Below, piece by piece: positions 47,576 to 56,043 of a DNA stretch of 64,000 nucleotides. The notes beneath the pieces are model-generated. The model was given only the letters and a program-made list of their open reading frames with translations. It made no database searches and was not told the origin of the DNA. Source of the stretch: Antarcticirhabdus aurantiaca. GTDB taxonomy: Bacteria > Pseudomonadota > Alphaproteobacteria > Rhizobiales > Rhizobiaceae. Position 1 is the first letter of the stretch; every line of letters starts with the position of its first letter. The stretch covers positions 1 to 64,000 of the forward strand of contig NZ_VTOM01000026.1 in NCBI RefSeq assembly GCF_009765365.1, in the 5' to 3' direction. The translations under genes and the position numbers were made by a program.

Positions 47576-49522
47576 ATGAACCAGCACGCCGACATCGCCC
47601 GCGACGCCGTTCGCCCGAAGTCGAAGTTCCGCCCGCCCGCCGTCCATCAGGTGCGCGTCGGGGGATTCTTCGGCCCGCGCATCGACACCGTCGCGACCGT
47701 CACCGCCCACACGCTGCTCGACCGCTGCATCGAAGCCGGCATGCTCGACCAGATCGATCCGGACCGGCCCAATCCCGGCATCCGCATCCCGTTCCAGAAC
47801 AACAGCACCGTTTCCACACAGATGTTCTGGGACTCCGACTTCGGCAAGAGCATCGAGACGGCGGCCTATGCCCTGTTCCGCAAGCCCGACCCGGCCCTCG
47901 AAGCGCGCGTCGACGCGGTGATCGAGGCCTATGCGCGCCTCCAGGACGAGAACGGCTACCTCAATTCCTGGTACCAGCGCATCCAGCCCGGCAAGCGCTG
48001 GACCAACCTGCGCGACTGCCACGAGCTCTACGACGCGGGGCACCTGATCGAGGGCGCCGTCGCCTACTACCACGCCACCGGCAAGCGCCGGCTGATGGAC
48101 ATCATGGCGCGCTACGCCGACCACATCATCGACGTCTTCGGCACCGGCGAGGGCGAGATCCCCGGTTATTGCGGGCATCCCGAGGTGGAGCTCGCCCTCG
48201 TCCGGCTCGGCCGCGCGACCGGCGAGCAGCGTTACCTGGACCTGGCGAAGTTCTTCGTCGACCAGCGCGGCCGCGCGCCGCACTATTTCGACCGCGAGGC
48301 CGAGAAGCGGGGCGAGGGGCCGAAGGACTACTACTTCGGCAGCCACGAATACACGCAGAGCCACGAGCCGGTGCGCGACCAGCGCCGCGTCGTCGGCCAC
48401 GCGGTGCGGGCCGCCTATCTCTATTCCGGCATGGCCGACGTCTCCACCGAGTTCGGCGACGAGACGCTCCAGCCGGCGCTGCGCTCGCTCTGGGAGCACC
48501 TCACCGACAAGAACCTCTACGTGACCGGCGGCTTCGGGCCCTCGCACTTCAACGAGGGCCTGACCTTCGACTACGACCTGCCCAACGAGACCGCCTATGC
48601 CGAGACCTGCGCGGCCGTGTCGCTGGTCTTCTGGGCGAGCCGGATGCTCGGCCCCGGGCCGGACCGCGCCTATGCCGACGTGATGGAGCGGGCGCTCTAC
48701 AACGGCGCGCTTGCCGGGCTCTCGCTGGACGGGACGACCTTCTTCTACGAAAATCCGCTGGAAAGCCGCGGCGGCCACCATCGCTGGCGCTGGCACCGCT
48801 GCCCCTGCTGCCCGCCCAACATCGCCCGCCTCGTCGCCTCGGTCGGCACCTACATCTACGGCGAGGCCGAGAACGAGATCGCCGTCCACCTCTACTGCGA
48901 GAGCATCGCCGAGCTGGAGGCGGCGGGCATCAAGGTGCGGATCGCGCAGGAGACGCGCTACCCCGCCGACGGCGCGGTGCGCCTGACCGTCGACCTGGCC
49001 TCGCCGGCCGAGTTCGCCCTGCATCTGCGCCTGCCGGGCTGGTCGCCCGGCGTGTCGGTGCACGTCAACCGCGAGCCGGTGGATCTCGCGGCCGGCACGG
49101 CGAACGGCTACCTGACGCTGCGCCGCGTCTGGGCCGCGGGCGACGTCGTCGAGCTCGACATCGACATGCCGGTCGAGCGCCTGCGCGCCCACCCCAAGGT
49201 CGGCGCCGACCAGGGGCGCGTCGCGCTCCAGCGCGGGCCGCTCGTCTACTGCCTGGAGGAGGCCGACAACGGCGCCTTCCTGAACTCCGTGGTGCTGCGG
49301 CCGGGCAGCGCCTTCCGCTGCGAGCCGGCCGAGGACCTCGGCGGGGCGGTGGCGCTGGTCGCGGAGGCTTCGCGCGAGGCGGCCGACGCAGGAGGGCCGC
49401 TCTACCGGACCGAGGCCCCTTCGCGCGCCGCGGCTACCATCCTCGCCGTGCCCTACTATGCCTGGGACAACCGGGCGCCGGGCGAGATGCTGGTCTGGAT
49501 CCGGCAGGAGGAGGGGGCGTGA
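47576..49522 (+). CDS. GH127 beta-L-arabinofuranosidase (DUF1680)
   Basis: 648 residues from ATG 47576 (GAAGG upstream), near the usual GH127 length. The zinc/cysteine active site seen in bifidobacterial HypBA1 can be aligned: Glu343 and Cys345 in AETCA (HypBA1 Glu338/Cys340), Cys411 and Cys412 in RCPCCPPN (Cys417/Cys418, the former the nucleophile), and Glu327 as acid/base (Glu322). There is no signal peptide, so it acts in the cytoplasm on imported sugar. It should release L-arabinose from beta-1,2-arabinofuranosyl links as found on plant hydroxyproline-rich glycoproteins; related GH127 members can have other substrates. Confidence 0.88.
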   Translation: MNQHADIARDAVRPKSKFRPPAVHQVRVGGFFGPRIDTVATVTAHTLLDRCIEAGMLDQIDPDRPNPGIRIPFQNNSTVSTQMFWDSDFGKSIETAAYALFRKPDPALEARVDAVIEAYARLQDENGYLNSWYQRIQPGKRWTNLRDCHELYDAGHLIEGAVAYYHATGKRRLMDIMARYADHIIDVFGTGEGEIPGYCGHPEVELALVRLGRATGEQRYLDLAKFFVDQRGRAPHYFDREAEKRGEGPKDYYFGSHEYTQSHEPVRDQRRVVGHAVRAAYLYSGMADVSTEFGDETLQPALRSLWEHLTDKNLYVTGGFGPSHFNEGLTFDYDLPNETAYAETCAAVSLVFWASRMLGPGPDRAYADVMERALYNGALAGLSLDGTTFFYENPLESRGGHHRWRWHRCPCCPPNIARLVASVGTYIYGEAENEIAVHLYCESIAELEAAGIKVRIAQETRYPADGAVRLTVDLASPAEFALHLRLPGWSPGVSVHVNREPVDLAAGTANGYLTLRRVWAAGDVVELDIDMPVERLRAHPKVGADQGRVALQRGPLVYCLEEADNGAFLNSVVLRPGSAFRCEPAEDLGGAVALVAEASREAADAGGPLYRTEAPSRAAATILAVPYYAWDNRAPGEMLVWIRQEEGA

Positions 49523-50616
49523 GCGCGCCGGCGCGCCACCCGGCGGCCAGGGCGGGCGGGCTGGAGCTGCGGGGCGTGTCGAAGAGCTTCGGCGCCGTCG
49601 AGGTGCTGAAAAACATCGACCTCGACATCCGCCCGGGCGAGTTCGTGGTCTTCGTCGGGCCCTCCGGCTGCGGAAAGTCGACGCTGCTGCGCACCATCGC
49701 GGGGCTCGAGGAGGTGAGCGAGGGCGAGATCGCCATCGGCGGGCGCGACGTCACCGATGTCGACCCCTCGCGCCGCGGCATCGCGATGGTGTTCCAGTCC
49801 TACGCGCTCTACCCCCACATGACGGTGGCGGAGAACATGGGCTTCGGCCTGCGCATGGCCGGCCGCCCGAAGGCCGCGGTCGCGCGCGATGTCGGGGCGG
49901 CCGCCGAGATCCTGCACCTCCAGCCGCTTCTCGACCGCAAGCCCGGCCAGCTCTCCGGCGGCCAGCGCCAGCGCGTCGCCATCGGCCGGGCGATCGTGCG
50001 CGATCCGCAGGTGTTTCTGTTCGACGAGCCGCTCTCCAACCTCGACGCGGAGCTGCGCGTCGAGATGCGCATCGAGATCGCCAAGCTGCACCGCCGTCTC
50101 GGCAACACGATGATCTACGTCACCCACGACCAGACCGAGGCGATGACCCTCGCGGACCGGATCGTGGTCCTGCGCGCCGGCCGCGTCGAGCAGGTCGGCT
50201 CGCCCGCCGCGCTCTACGACGATCCCGACAACCTCTTCGTCGCGGGCTTCATCGGTTCTCCCAAGATGAACGTCCTCGACGCCCGCCTGGAGGGGGCAAG
50301 CCTCCTCGTCGGCGACAGCCGCCTGCCGGCGCCTGCGCTCGGCACCCGCGCCGGCCCGGGGCTCGACGTCAAGCTCGGCATCCGCCCCGAGCACCTGCGC
50401 CCGGCGCGCGAGAACGAGCCCGGCCTTCCCTTCACCGTCGACTTCGCCGAGTTCCTCGGCGGCACGACCTATCTCTATGGCCAATGCGGCCCGGATCTTT
50501 CGCTCGTGGTCGAGGCCGGCCGGGGCCCCGTGCCGGCCGCCGGCACGAGCCTCGCAATTGCCTGCGACCCGAGCGACATGCGCGTCTTCGACGCCTCGGG
50601 CAAGCGGCTGCGGTGA
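49519..50616 (+). CDS. Sugar ABC transporter ATP-binding protein (UgpC/MalK-like)
   Basis: 365 residues from GTG 49519, overlapping the GH127 stop, with GGAGGAGGGG upstream. Walker A GPSGCGKSTLL, Q-loop VFQSYALYPHMT, signature LSGGQRQRVAIGRA, Walker B VFLFDEPLSNLD and switch His in YVTHDQTEAMT are all intact. A C-terminal TOBE/MalK regulatory domain (IRPEHLRPA; VDFAEFLGGTTYLYG) follows. It energises the CUT1 transporter encoded upstream and is the last gene of the LacI-linked operon. Confidence 0.95.
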   Translation: MSAPARHPAARAGGLELRGVSKSFGAVEVLKNIDLDIRPGEFVVFVGPSGCGKSTLLRTIAGLEEVSEGEIAIGGRDVTDVDPSRRGIAMVFQSYALYPHMTVAENMGFGLRMAGRPKAAVARDVGAAAEILHLQPLLDRKPGQLSGGQRQRVAIGRAIVRDPQVFLFDEPLSNLDAELRVEMRIEIAKLHRRLGNTMIYVTHDQTEAMTLADRIVVLRAGRVEQVGSPAALYDDPDNLFVAGFIGSPKMNVLDARLEGASLLVGDSRLPAPALGTRAGPGLDVKLGIRPEHLRPARENEPGLPFTVDFAEFLGGTTYLYGQCGPDLSLVVEAGRGPVPAAGTSLAIACDPSDMRVFDASGKRLR

Positions 50617-50860
50617 CGGGTCGACGGCGCGCCGGAATGAAACCGCCGAGCTGCTTCAGTTTCCCCGCCGCTCCGCGAGACGAAAGAGGAGGCGAGGGGA
50701 GGGGGCAGGCCGCCAGCTTGACGGAAGCGTTCAAGCCCCGATGCCCGATCCCTTTCGCCTCGCGGCTCCCGTTCCGTCGAAGCCGCGCTCCCGACGGGAG
50801 GTCGCGACGCGATCGCGCCCTATCTCGTCCTCAGGTCGGTATCGGTGCGGAGAACCATCC

Positions 50861-51088
50861 TTGAGCATCCCGGACGAAGTCGAGAAGCTGTACGCGCTGG
50901 AGGTCGAGGCGGTGCCGGGCGAGCCGGAAGGATGGCACTGGCGCATCCGGAGCCGCGAGGCGGGAACCGTCGAGCGCGAGGGGCCGATGGCCTATGCCAG
51001 CGAGGCGGACGCCTTCGAGGCGGGCAAGGAAGCCCTGGAGAAGCACGCACGCTACAAGCTTCTCGGCACGCTCGACGACTGGACCTGA
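50861..51088 (+). CDS. Small hypothetical acidic protein
   Basis: 75 residues if it starts at TTG 50861, which follows CGGAGAACCATCC. The frame is open further left but that part is arginine/proline-rich and unlike a real protein, whereas from SIPDEVEKLYALEVEAVPGE the composition becomes protein-like, with WHWRIRSREAG and a predicted C-terminal helix ADAFEAGKEALEKHARYK. I do not recognise a named family. It stands alone between the sugar operon and the flagellin gene. The unusual start codon makes the N-terminus uncertain. Confidence 0.55.
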   Translation: MSIPDEVEKLYALEVEAVPGEPEGWHWRIRSREAGTVEREGPMAYASEADAFEAGKEALEKHARYKLLGTLDDWT

Positions 51089-51177
51089 GCGCGGGGCGAA
51101 ACGAAGTCTGCGTGACCGATCCGAGCGCCGGTTAGGCAATTCTTCACCGTCGACGACTAGCTTCAGCTCATCGGCAG

Positions 51178-51255
51178 CGACCGCGATGCAGCGGTCGAGG
51201 AGATGCATCCGCTCTGCCGATCGCGGCCAGGCCGCATGTCCCTACGTGTTACGTA
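51178..51255 (+). promoter_or_regulatory. Structured leader region upstream of flagellin
   Basis: Two inverted repeats lie in the 185-base gap before the flagellin start: a seven-base-pair stem (51178-51184 with 51191-51197, loop GATGCA) and TACGT-GTT-ACGTA (51243-51255), which ends 18 bases before the ATG. A GCCGAT at 51216-51221 resembles part of a sigma28 -10 element, but no matching -35 is seen. Alphaproteobacterial flagellin mRNAs are often controlled through the leader (FlbT), so these may be RNA elements; this is inference. Confidence 0.35.
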
Positions 51256-51273
51256 TCAGGGACTTCCCCAAAC

Positions 51274-53790
51274 ATGACCAGCGTGAACACCAACGCGGCC
51301 GCCCTTACGGCGCTGCGCACCCTCCAGCAGACCAACAATGCCATGGATGCGACCCAGAATCGCATCTCCACCGGCTACAAGATCGGCGAGGCCAAGGATA
51401 ACGCGGCCTACTGGTCGATCTCCACGACCCTGAAGTCCGACAACAAGTCGCTCGCGACCGTCAAGGACGCGCTCGGCCTCGGCGCCGCCACCGTCGACGT
51501 CGCTTACGAAGCTCTGAACTCGACCAAGGACGTTCTGGACGAGCTCTCCGCCAAAATCACTTCGGCACGCCAGGAAGGCATCGACCGCACCAAGCTGCAG
51601 CAGGAGATCAAGGATCTCCAGAACCAGCTCAAGTCGATCGCCGGCGGCGCCTCGTTCTCGGGCGAGAACTGGCTCTCGGTCGACTCGTCCAACAACTCGA
51701 CCTATAGCGCCTCCAAGGAGGTCGTCGCCTCCTTCTCGCGCTCGGCAAGCGGCTCGATCTCGATCGGTACTATCTCCGTCGACATCTCGGACGTGAAGCT
51801 CTTCGACGCCAACGCCAACGCCAACGGCATCCTCGACGGTCAGGTCTCTCTCGGCCTCGGCTTCGGCGGCAATGCGGCTTCCGGTCCGGCTCCGGCCAAG
51901 CAGGGCCTCGACACCGCCGTCTCGACGGCCGGCTTCTCGGTCGGCACCGTCAAGGCCGGTGAGGTCACCCTCGGCACCTGGAGCGCGACCGGCGCTGACG
52001 TCAACGACTCGCTGACCTTCAACATCGCCGTCGACGGTGGTGCGCCGGCTGCGGTTCGCGTCGCCCTGACCAACGTCGCCACGCGCGCTACGTTTGAAAC
52101 CGACCTCAACAATGCGATCGATGCCGCCGTCGGCGCTGGCCGCGTCACGGCCACGATCGACCCCACGACAAACAAGATTAAGTTCACGTCGGACGCCACT
52201 GGCGCTGGTTCCTCCATTGCGGTCACCAGCCTTGCGGCCGTGGACGGTGACGGCGTGACCACCTCCAACCTCGGCATGGTCCCGAACGGCGGCTTCGGCA
52301 CGTCCGCGGCGGCGACGACCGGCCCGGTCAACGCCCTCACGGCTACCGCCTCGCAGGATGTCGGCGACTCTCTGAAGTTCCGCTTCCAGTACGACGGCGA
52401 GACCTACGAGACGACCGTTGCTCTGACCAACGGCGGCGTTGCCGCCACCGCCGCCTTCGCCACCGATCTGAAGACCGCCATCGCGTCGGCGACGAAGATC
52501 AGCGACGGCACCATCCTCGGCGCCGGTAAGGTCAACGTCGTGGCCGATATCACGGGCGGTGCCGAGAAGCTGACCTTCTCGACCGTCGGCGAGGGTCCGA
52601 ACAAGAACTTCGGCATCCTGTCGCAGACCTTCATCGATACCGACAACGACGGCACCCTCTCGACGCAGTCGCATCTCGGCGCCCACATCACTGCGGGCGT
52701 GGTGGCAGGCTCCGGTACCTCGAAGAACATCGACTTCACCTACGACGCCACCGGCTACGACGCCGGCGACCGCCTGCAGTTCGAAGTCACGCTCTACACG
52801 CCGGATGCGGTGACCGGCGCGCCGATCGCCAACAAGAAGACGGTGACGATCGCTTCGGCCGCCAACGTCACCGACATGAAGAACAACCTTCAGTCGGCCT
52901 TCGATACGGCCTATGGCGCCGGTAAGGTGACGGTTGCGAACCCAGCGGGTAACACGATCCGCTTCAACACGACGGCCCTGGGCTCCGGCGCGGGTATTGC
53001 CTTCGACAACTTCGTCTCGCTCGACGGCAACGGCGCCGTTAGCTCGACCGCCGGCTTCCTGACGGCGAACGTTTCGAACGCCGGCCGCGATGCTGTGGCG
53101 ACTGCCACGAACGCGTCGGCCCTGGCCGGCTCGACCTTCTCCGGTCCGATGGTGTTCGATGACGGGGACGCGCTCACCTTCGATCTCGCGATCGACGGCG
53201 GCACGGCGACGAAGGTGACGATCAACAAGGCGACTGTCGACGCGGCCCTCGGCGGCTCCGCCGGCACCGTGTCCTCGGGCACCCAATTCGCCACCGTCGT
53301 CAACAAGGCTCTTCAGAATGCCGGCCTCGCCGCGGCGGTCACCGCCTCGGACGTCAGCGGCAACCTGAAGCTGACGAAGGCGACGGCCGGCGACGGCAGC
53401 CTGGCGATCTCGAACGTCGTCAACACGTCTGGCTCGAACACGGTCTCGGTCGTGGACATTGACCTCACCAGCGTCGCGTTCACCTCGCTGACGACCTCGC
53501 AGCAGAAGCAGGCGATCGAAGCCTACGTCAACATCGTTGACTCGGCCGCCAAGAGCGTAACGGCCGCCGCCGCCAAGCTCGGCTCCACGGCCAAGCGCAT
53601 CGACCTCCAGAAGGAGTTCGCGCAGACGCTGATGGACACGATCGAGAAGGGCGTCGGCAACCTCGTGGACGCCGACATGTCGGAAGAGTCGACCAAGCTC
53701 CAGGCTCTGCAGGTCAAGCAGCAGCTCGGCGTGCAGGCGCTCTCGATCGCCAACCAGTCGGCCCAGCAGCTCCTCCGCCTCTTCCAGTAA
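51274..53790 (+). CDS. Flagellin, unusually long with four internal repeat modules
   Basis: 838 residues, about twice the usual rhizobial length. The conserved N-terminal D0/D1 segment (TNAAALTALRTLQQTNNAMD; RISTGYKIGEAKDNAAYW) and C-terminal segment (VDADMSEESTKLQALQVKQQ to LLRLFQ) are normal, so it should export through the flagellar type III system and polymerise. Between residues about 238 and 730 lie four modules of 115-135 residues, each starting with a VNDSLTFNIAVDG-like strand and containing a helix plus VTATID-like strand, similar to flagellin hook-IN motifs. These would form a large surface-exposed domain. No other flagellar gene is in the window. Confidence 0.93.
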   Translation: MTSVNTNAAALTALRTLQQTNNAMDATQNRISTGYKIGEAKDNAAYWSISTTLKSDNKSLATVKDALGLGAATVDVAYEALNSTKDVLDELSAKITSARQEGIDRTKLQQEIKDLQNQLKSIAGGASFSGENWLSVDSSNNSTYSASKEVVASFSRSASGSISIGTISVDISDVKLFDANANANGILDGQVSLGLGFGGNAASGPAPAKQGLDTAVSTAGFSVGTVKAGEVTLGTWSATGADVNDSLTFNIAVDGGAPAAVRVALTNVATRATFETDLNNAIDAAVGAGRVTATIDPTTNKIKFTSDATGAGSSIAVTSLAAVDGDGVTTSNLGMVPNGGFGTSAAATTGPVNALTATASQDVGDSLKFRFQYDGETYETTVALTNGGVAATAAFATDLKTAIASATKISDGTILGAGKVNVVADITGGAEKLTFSTVGEGPNKNFGILSQTFIDTDNDGTLSTQSHLGAHITAGVVAGSGTSKNIDFTYDATGYDAGDRLQFEVTLYTPDAVTGAPIANKKTVTIASAANVTDMKNNLQSAFDTAYGAGKVTVANPAGNTIRFNTTALGSGAGIAFDNFVSLDGNGAVSSTAGFLTANVSNAGRDAVATATNASALAGSTFSGPMVFDDGDALTFDLAIDGGTATKVTINKATVDAALGGSAGTVSSGTQFATVVNKALQNAGLAAAVTASDVSGNLKLTKATAGDGSLAISNVVNTSGSNTVSVVDIDLTSVAFTSLTTSQQKQAIEAYVNIVDSAAKSVTAAAAKLGSTAKRIDLQKEFAQTLMDTIEKGVGNLVDADMSEESTKLQALQVKQQLGVQALSIANQSAQQLLRLFQ

Positions 53791-53842
53791 GCGGCGAAGG
53801 CATTGCCGGTCGCATCCTCGCGGTGCGGCCGGAGCATCGGCA

Positions 53843-53877
53843 CCCTCGGATCTCGCGATCCGGGGGTTTCTTCGTTT
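53843..53877 (+). terminator. Rho-independent terminator of the flagellin gene
   Basis: A ten-base-pair stem (53843-53852 with 53857-53866, one G-U pair, loop TCGC) is followed by TTTCTTCGTTT. It sits 53 bases after the flagellin stop and just before the convergent pqqE stop. Confidence 0.8.
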
Positions 53878-53882
53878 GACGG

Positions 53883-55001
53883 TTATCGCGTCAGCTCGCC
53901 GGCCCGCGCTCCGCCGATGCGGCGGGGGTGGATGGTGGCTTCGGCGCTCGCGGCGTCGCTCTCGGCGAGGGCCAGGACGTGGGCGTGGAGGGGCGACAAG
54001 GAGCAGGCGGGGTCGGTCTCGGTCGGGTCGCCCGTCAGGGCCATGGCCTGGCAGCGGCAGCCGCCGAAGTCGATGTCGCGCCGCTCGCAGCCGCGGCAGC
54101 GCTCGTTCATCCAGCCGGTGCCGCGATAGGCCTCGAAGGCGGGCGAGCGGTTCCAGATCTCGGTCAAGGGAAGCCGGGCGGCGTTGTCGAAGCGCAGGCC
54201 GGGGATCGAGGCCGCGGCGTGGCAGGGCATCGCCGTGCCGTCGGGCGTGATCATGAAGGCGTCGCGCGCCCAGCCGCCCATGCAGGCCTTGGGGAAGCTC
54301 GCATAATAGTCCGGCGCGACGAAGTCGATGGCGAGAACGCCGCGCAGCGCCGCGCGGGCGGCCTCCACGATCCCGATCTGCCGCTCCACCGCTTCGCGCG
54401 GCGGCATCAGCGCCGGCCGGTTCAGGAGCGCCCAGCCGTAATACTGGACATTGGCGATCTCCAGGCGCTCCGCCCCGAGCTCGAGCGCGAGGTCGATGAA
54501 CAGCTCGACCTCCTCGATGTTGCGCCGGTGGATCGGCGCGTTGACGGTGAGGGGCAGGCCTGCCGCCCGCACGGCGCGCGCGGCGGCGAGCTTCTTCTCG
54601 TGGCTCCCGCGCAGGCGCCCGATCGCCTCCGTCGTTTCCGGGCGGGCGCCCTGGAACGAGATCTGCACGTGATCGAGCCCGGCCGCGGCCAGCCGCGCCG
54701 TCAGCGTCTCGTCGAGGCCGACGCCGGCGGTGATGAGGTTGGAATAGAGGCCGCGCGAGGCCAGCACGCCCACGAGCTCGGCGAGGTCGGGCCGCAGGAT
54801 CGGCTCGCCGCCCGACAGGTGAACCTGGAGGATGCCGAGATCGGCCGCCTGCTCGAAGATCGATCGCCACTCGGCGGTGCCGAGCTCCTTGTCGGCCTTC
54901 AACAGTTCGAGCGGGTTCGAGCAGTAGGCGCATTGCAGCGTGCAGCGGTGGGTGAGCTCGGCGAGGATGCCGATCGGAAGGCCGGGTCCCGCCTCGCTCA
55001 C
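53883..55001 (-). CDS. pqqE: PqqE, radical SAM PqqA peptide cyclase
   Basis: 372 residues from GTG 55001, which overlaps the pqqD stop (GTGA). The radical SAM cluster motif Cys20-x3-Cys24-x2-Cys27 is in HRCTLQCAYCSNP; LSGGEPILRPDL binds SAM. The C-terminal SPASM-type cysteines follow (CMGGWARDAF; CRGCERRDIDFGGCRCQA). It forms the Glu-Tyr carbon-carbon crosslink in PqqA with PqqD as chaperone. It is the last gene of the pqqABCDE order; a long frame continues upstream but overlaps pqqD. Confidence 0.96.
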   Translation of the reverse strand: MSEAGPGLPIGILAELTHRCTLQCAYCSNPLELLKADKELGTAEWRSIFEQAADLGILQVHLSGGEPILRPDLAELVGVLASRGLYSNLITAGVGLDETLTARLAAAGLDHVQISFQGARPETTEAIGRLRGSHEKKLAAARAVRAAGLPLTVNAPIHRRNIEEVELFIDLALELGAERLEIANVQYYGWALLNRPALMPPREAVERQIGIVEAARAALRGVLAIDFVAPDYYASFPKACMGGWARDAFMITPDGTAMPCHAAASIPGLRFDNAARLPLTEIWNRSPAFEAYRGTGWMNERCRGCERRDIDFGGCRCQAMALTGDPTETDPACSLSPLHAHVLALAESDAASAEATIHPRRIGGARAGELTR

Positions 55002-55291
55002 AGCCGCACCACCATGCGATCGCTCCAGTCCTGCAGGAAGGCCAGCACGTCGGCCAGCACCTCGTCCTCGTCCGCCTCGTAGTCGAGGGCCAGTGATCTG
55101 GCGATCGCACCGGCCTCCGACCGGCCGTCGCAGCGGCGCAGAATCGCCAGGCTGATCTCGTCGGGCCAGAGCACCTTTTCCGGCGACAACAGCGCCCAGG
55201 CGCCGCGCCGCTCGTCGAAGTGCATGCGCACGTGGCGCGGCAGGGCCGGCCGCGACTGCGCGCCGGCGATCGGGCGCTGCGGCCGGGTCAT
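54998..55291 (-). CDS. pqqD: PqqD, PqqA-binding chaperone
   Basis: 97 residues from ATG 55291, in an ATGA overlap with pqqC. The PqqD family pattern is clear: RPALPRHVRMHFDERRGAWA, LLSPEKVLWPDEISLAILRR and a C-terminal DEVLADVLAFLQDW. It is a RiPP recognition element that delivers PqqA to PqqE. Overlaps at both ends place it in a tight unit with pqqC and pqqE. In some bacteria it is fused to PqqC, but here it is separate. Confidence 0.94.
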   Translation of the reverse strand: MTRPQRPIAGAQSRPALPRHVRMHFDERRGAWALLSPEKVLWPDEISLAILRRCDGRSEAGAIARSLALDYEADEDEVLADVLAFLQDWSDRMVVRL

Positions 55292-56043
55292 CCCGCATCC
55301 TCGGGCACGAAGGCGCCGGGCGGAACGAAGCGCGGCTCGACATAGGCGAAATGCAGGGCGTCGAGCATGCTCCAAAGGATGTCGCACTTGGTGATCAGCG
55401 CGTCCACGACCTGCTGCTGCGTGTCCTGGGTGCGGGCATGCTCGCGCACGTAGGCGAGCGCCACGTCGACGTCGCGGGGCGCCTGGGTGAGGCGCGGGGT
55501 GAAGTAGCCGAGCGTGTCCGCGTCGATGTAGGGATACCGCTGCAGGATGGCCGAGACGCGCTCGCCGATGACCTGCGGCGAGAACATCTCCGTCAGCGAG
55601 GAGGCGATCGCCTCCAGAAGCGTGCGCTTCTCCACGAGCCGCAGATAGGCCAGAACGGCGAAGCGCGTCGCGGGCAGCGCCAGGCGCTGGGAGGCCACGA
55701 CCTCGGCGTCGAGCCCCAGGCCCCTGGCCAGCTGGATCCAGCGCTCGATCCCGCCCGGCGAGGTCGCGTCGCCGTCATGGTCGACGATGCGCTCGCGCCA
55801 GGCGCGGCGCAGGGCACGGTCCTCGATGCGCGACAGGATGATCGCGTCCTTGGCCGGGATCGTCGCCTGGTAGCAGTAGCGGTTCAGCGCCCAGGCCTGC
55901 ATCTGGCCGCGCGTCAGCGCGCCGTCCACCATCAAGCGGTGAAAGGGGTGCCTTATGTGGTAGCGCTCGGCGCCGACCTGGCGCAGCACGTCTTCGAGCT
56001 GCGGCGCTGAAAGCGTGCGGTCGAGGCGAAAGTCGGCGGTCAC
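55288..56043 (-). CDS. pqqC: PqqC, pyrroloquinoline-quinone synthase
   Basis: 251 residues from GTG 56043. All-helical PqqC family: ERYHIRHPFHRLMVDGALTR, QMQAWALNRYCYQATIPAKD, RIVDHDGD, LPATRFAVLAYLRLVEKRT and ITKCDILWSMLDALH. It catalyses the final ring closure and eight-electron oxidation of AHQQ to PQQ, cofactor-free, using oxygen. The start overlaps the pqqB stop by four bases. Length is normal for the family. Confidence 0.96.
   Translation of the reverse strand: MTADFRLDRTLSAPQLEDVLRQVGAERYHIRHPFHRLMVDGALTRGQMQAWALNRYCYQATIPAKDAIILSRIEDRALRRAWRERIVDHDGDATSPGGIERWIQLARGLGLDAEVVASQRLALPATRFAVLAYLRLVEKRTLLEAIASSLTEMFSPQVIGERVSAILQRYPYIDADTLGYFTPRLTQAPRDVDVALAYVREHARTQDTQQQVVDALITKCDILWSMLDALHFAYVEPRFVPPGAFVPEDAG

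Noticed and set aside
50477-50860. Longer version of the small hypothetical gene starting at 50477 inside the ATPase gene.
   Set aside because: The extra N-terminal part is out of frame with the ATPase gene and compositionally a shadow; protein-like sequence begins near 50861.
51256-55110. Very long minus-strand frame antisense to the flagellin gene.
   Set aside because: It is a mirror of flagellin codon bias in high-GC DNA; its translation is Gly/Arg/Val/Asp repetitive without family features, while the plus strand is clearly flagellin.
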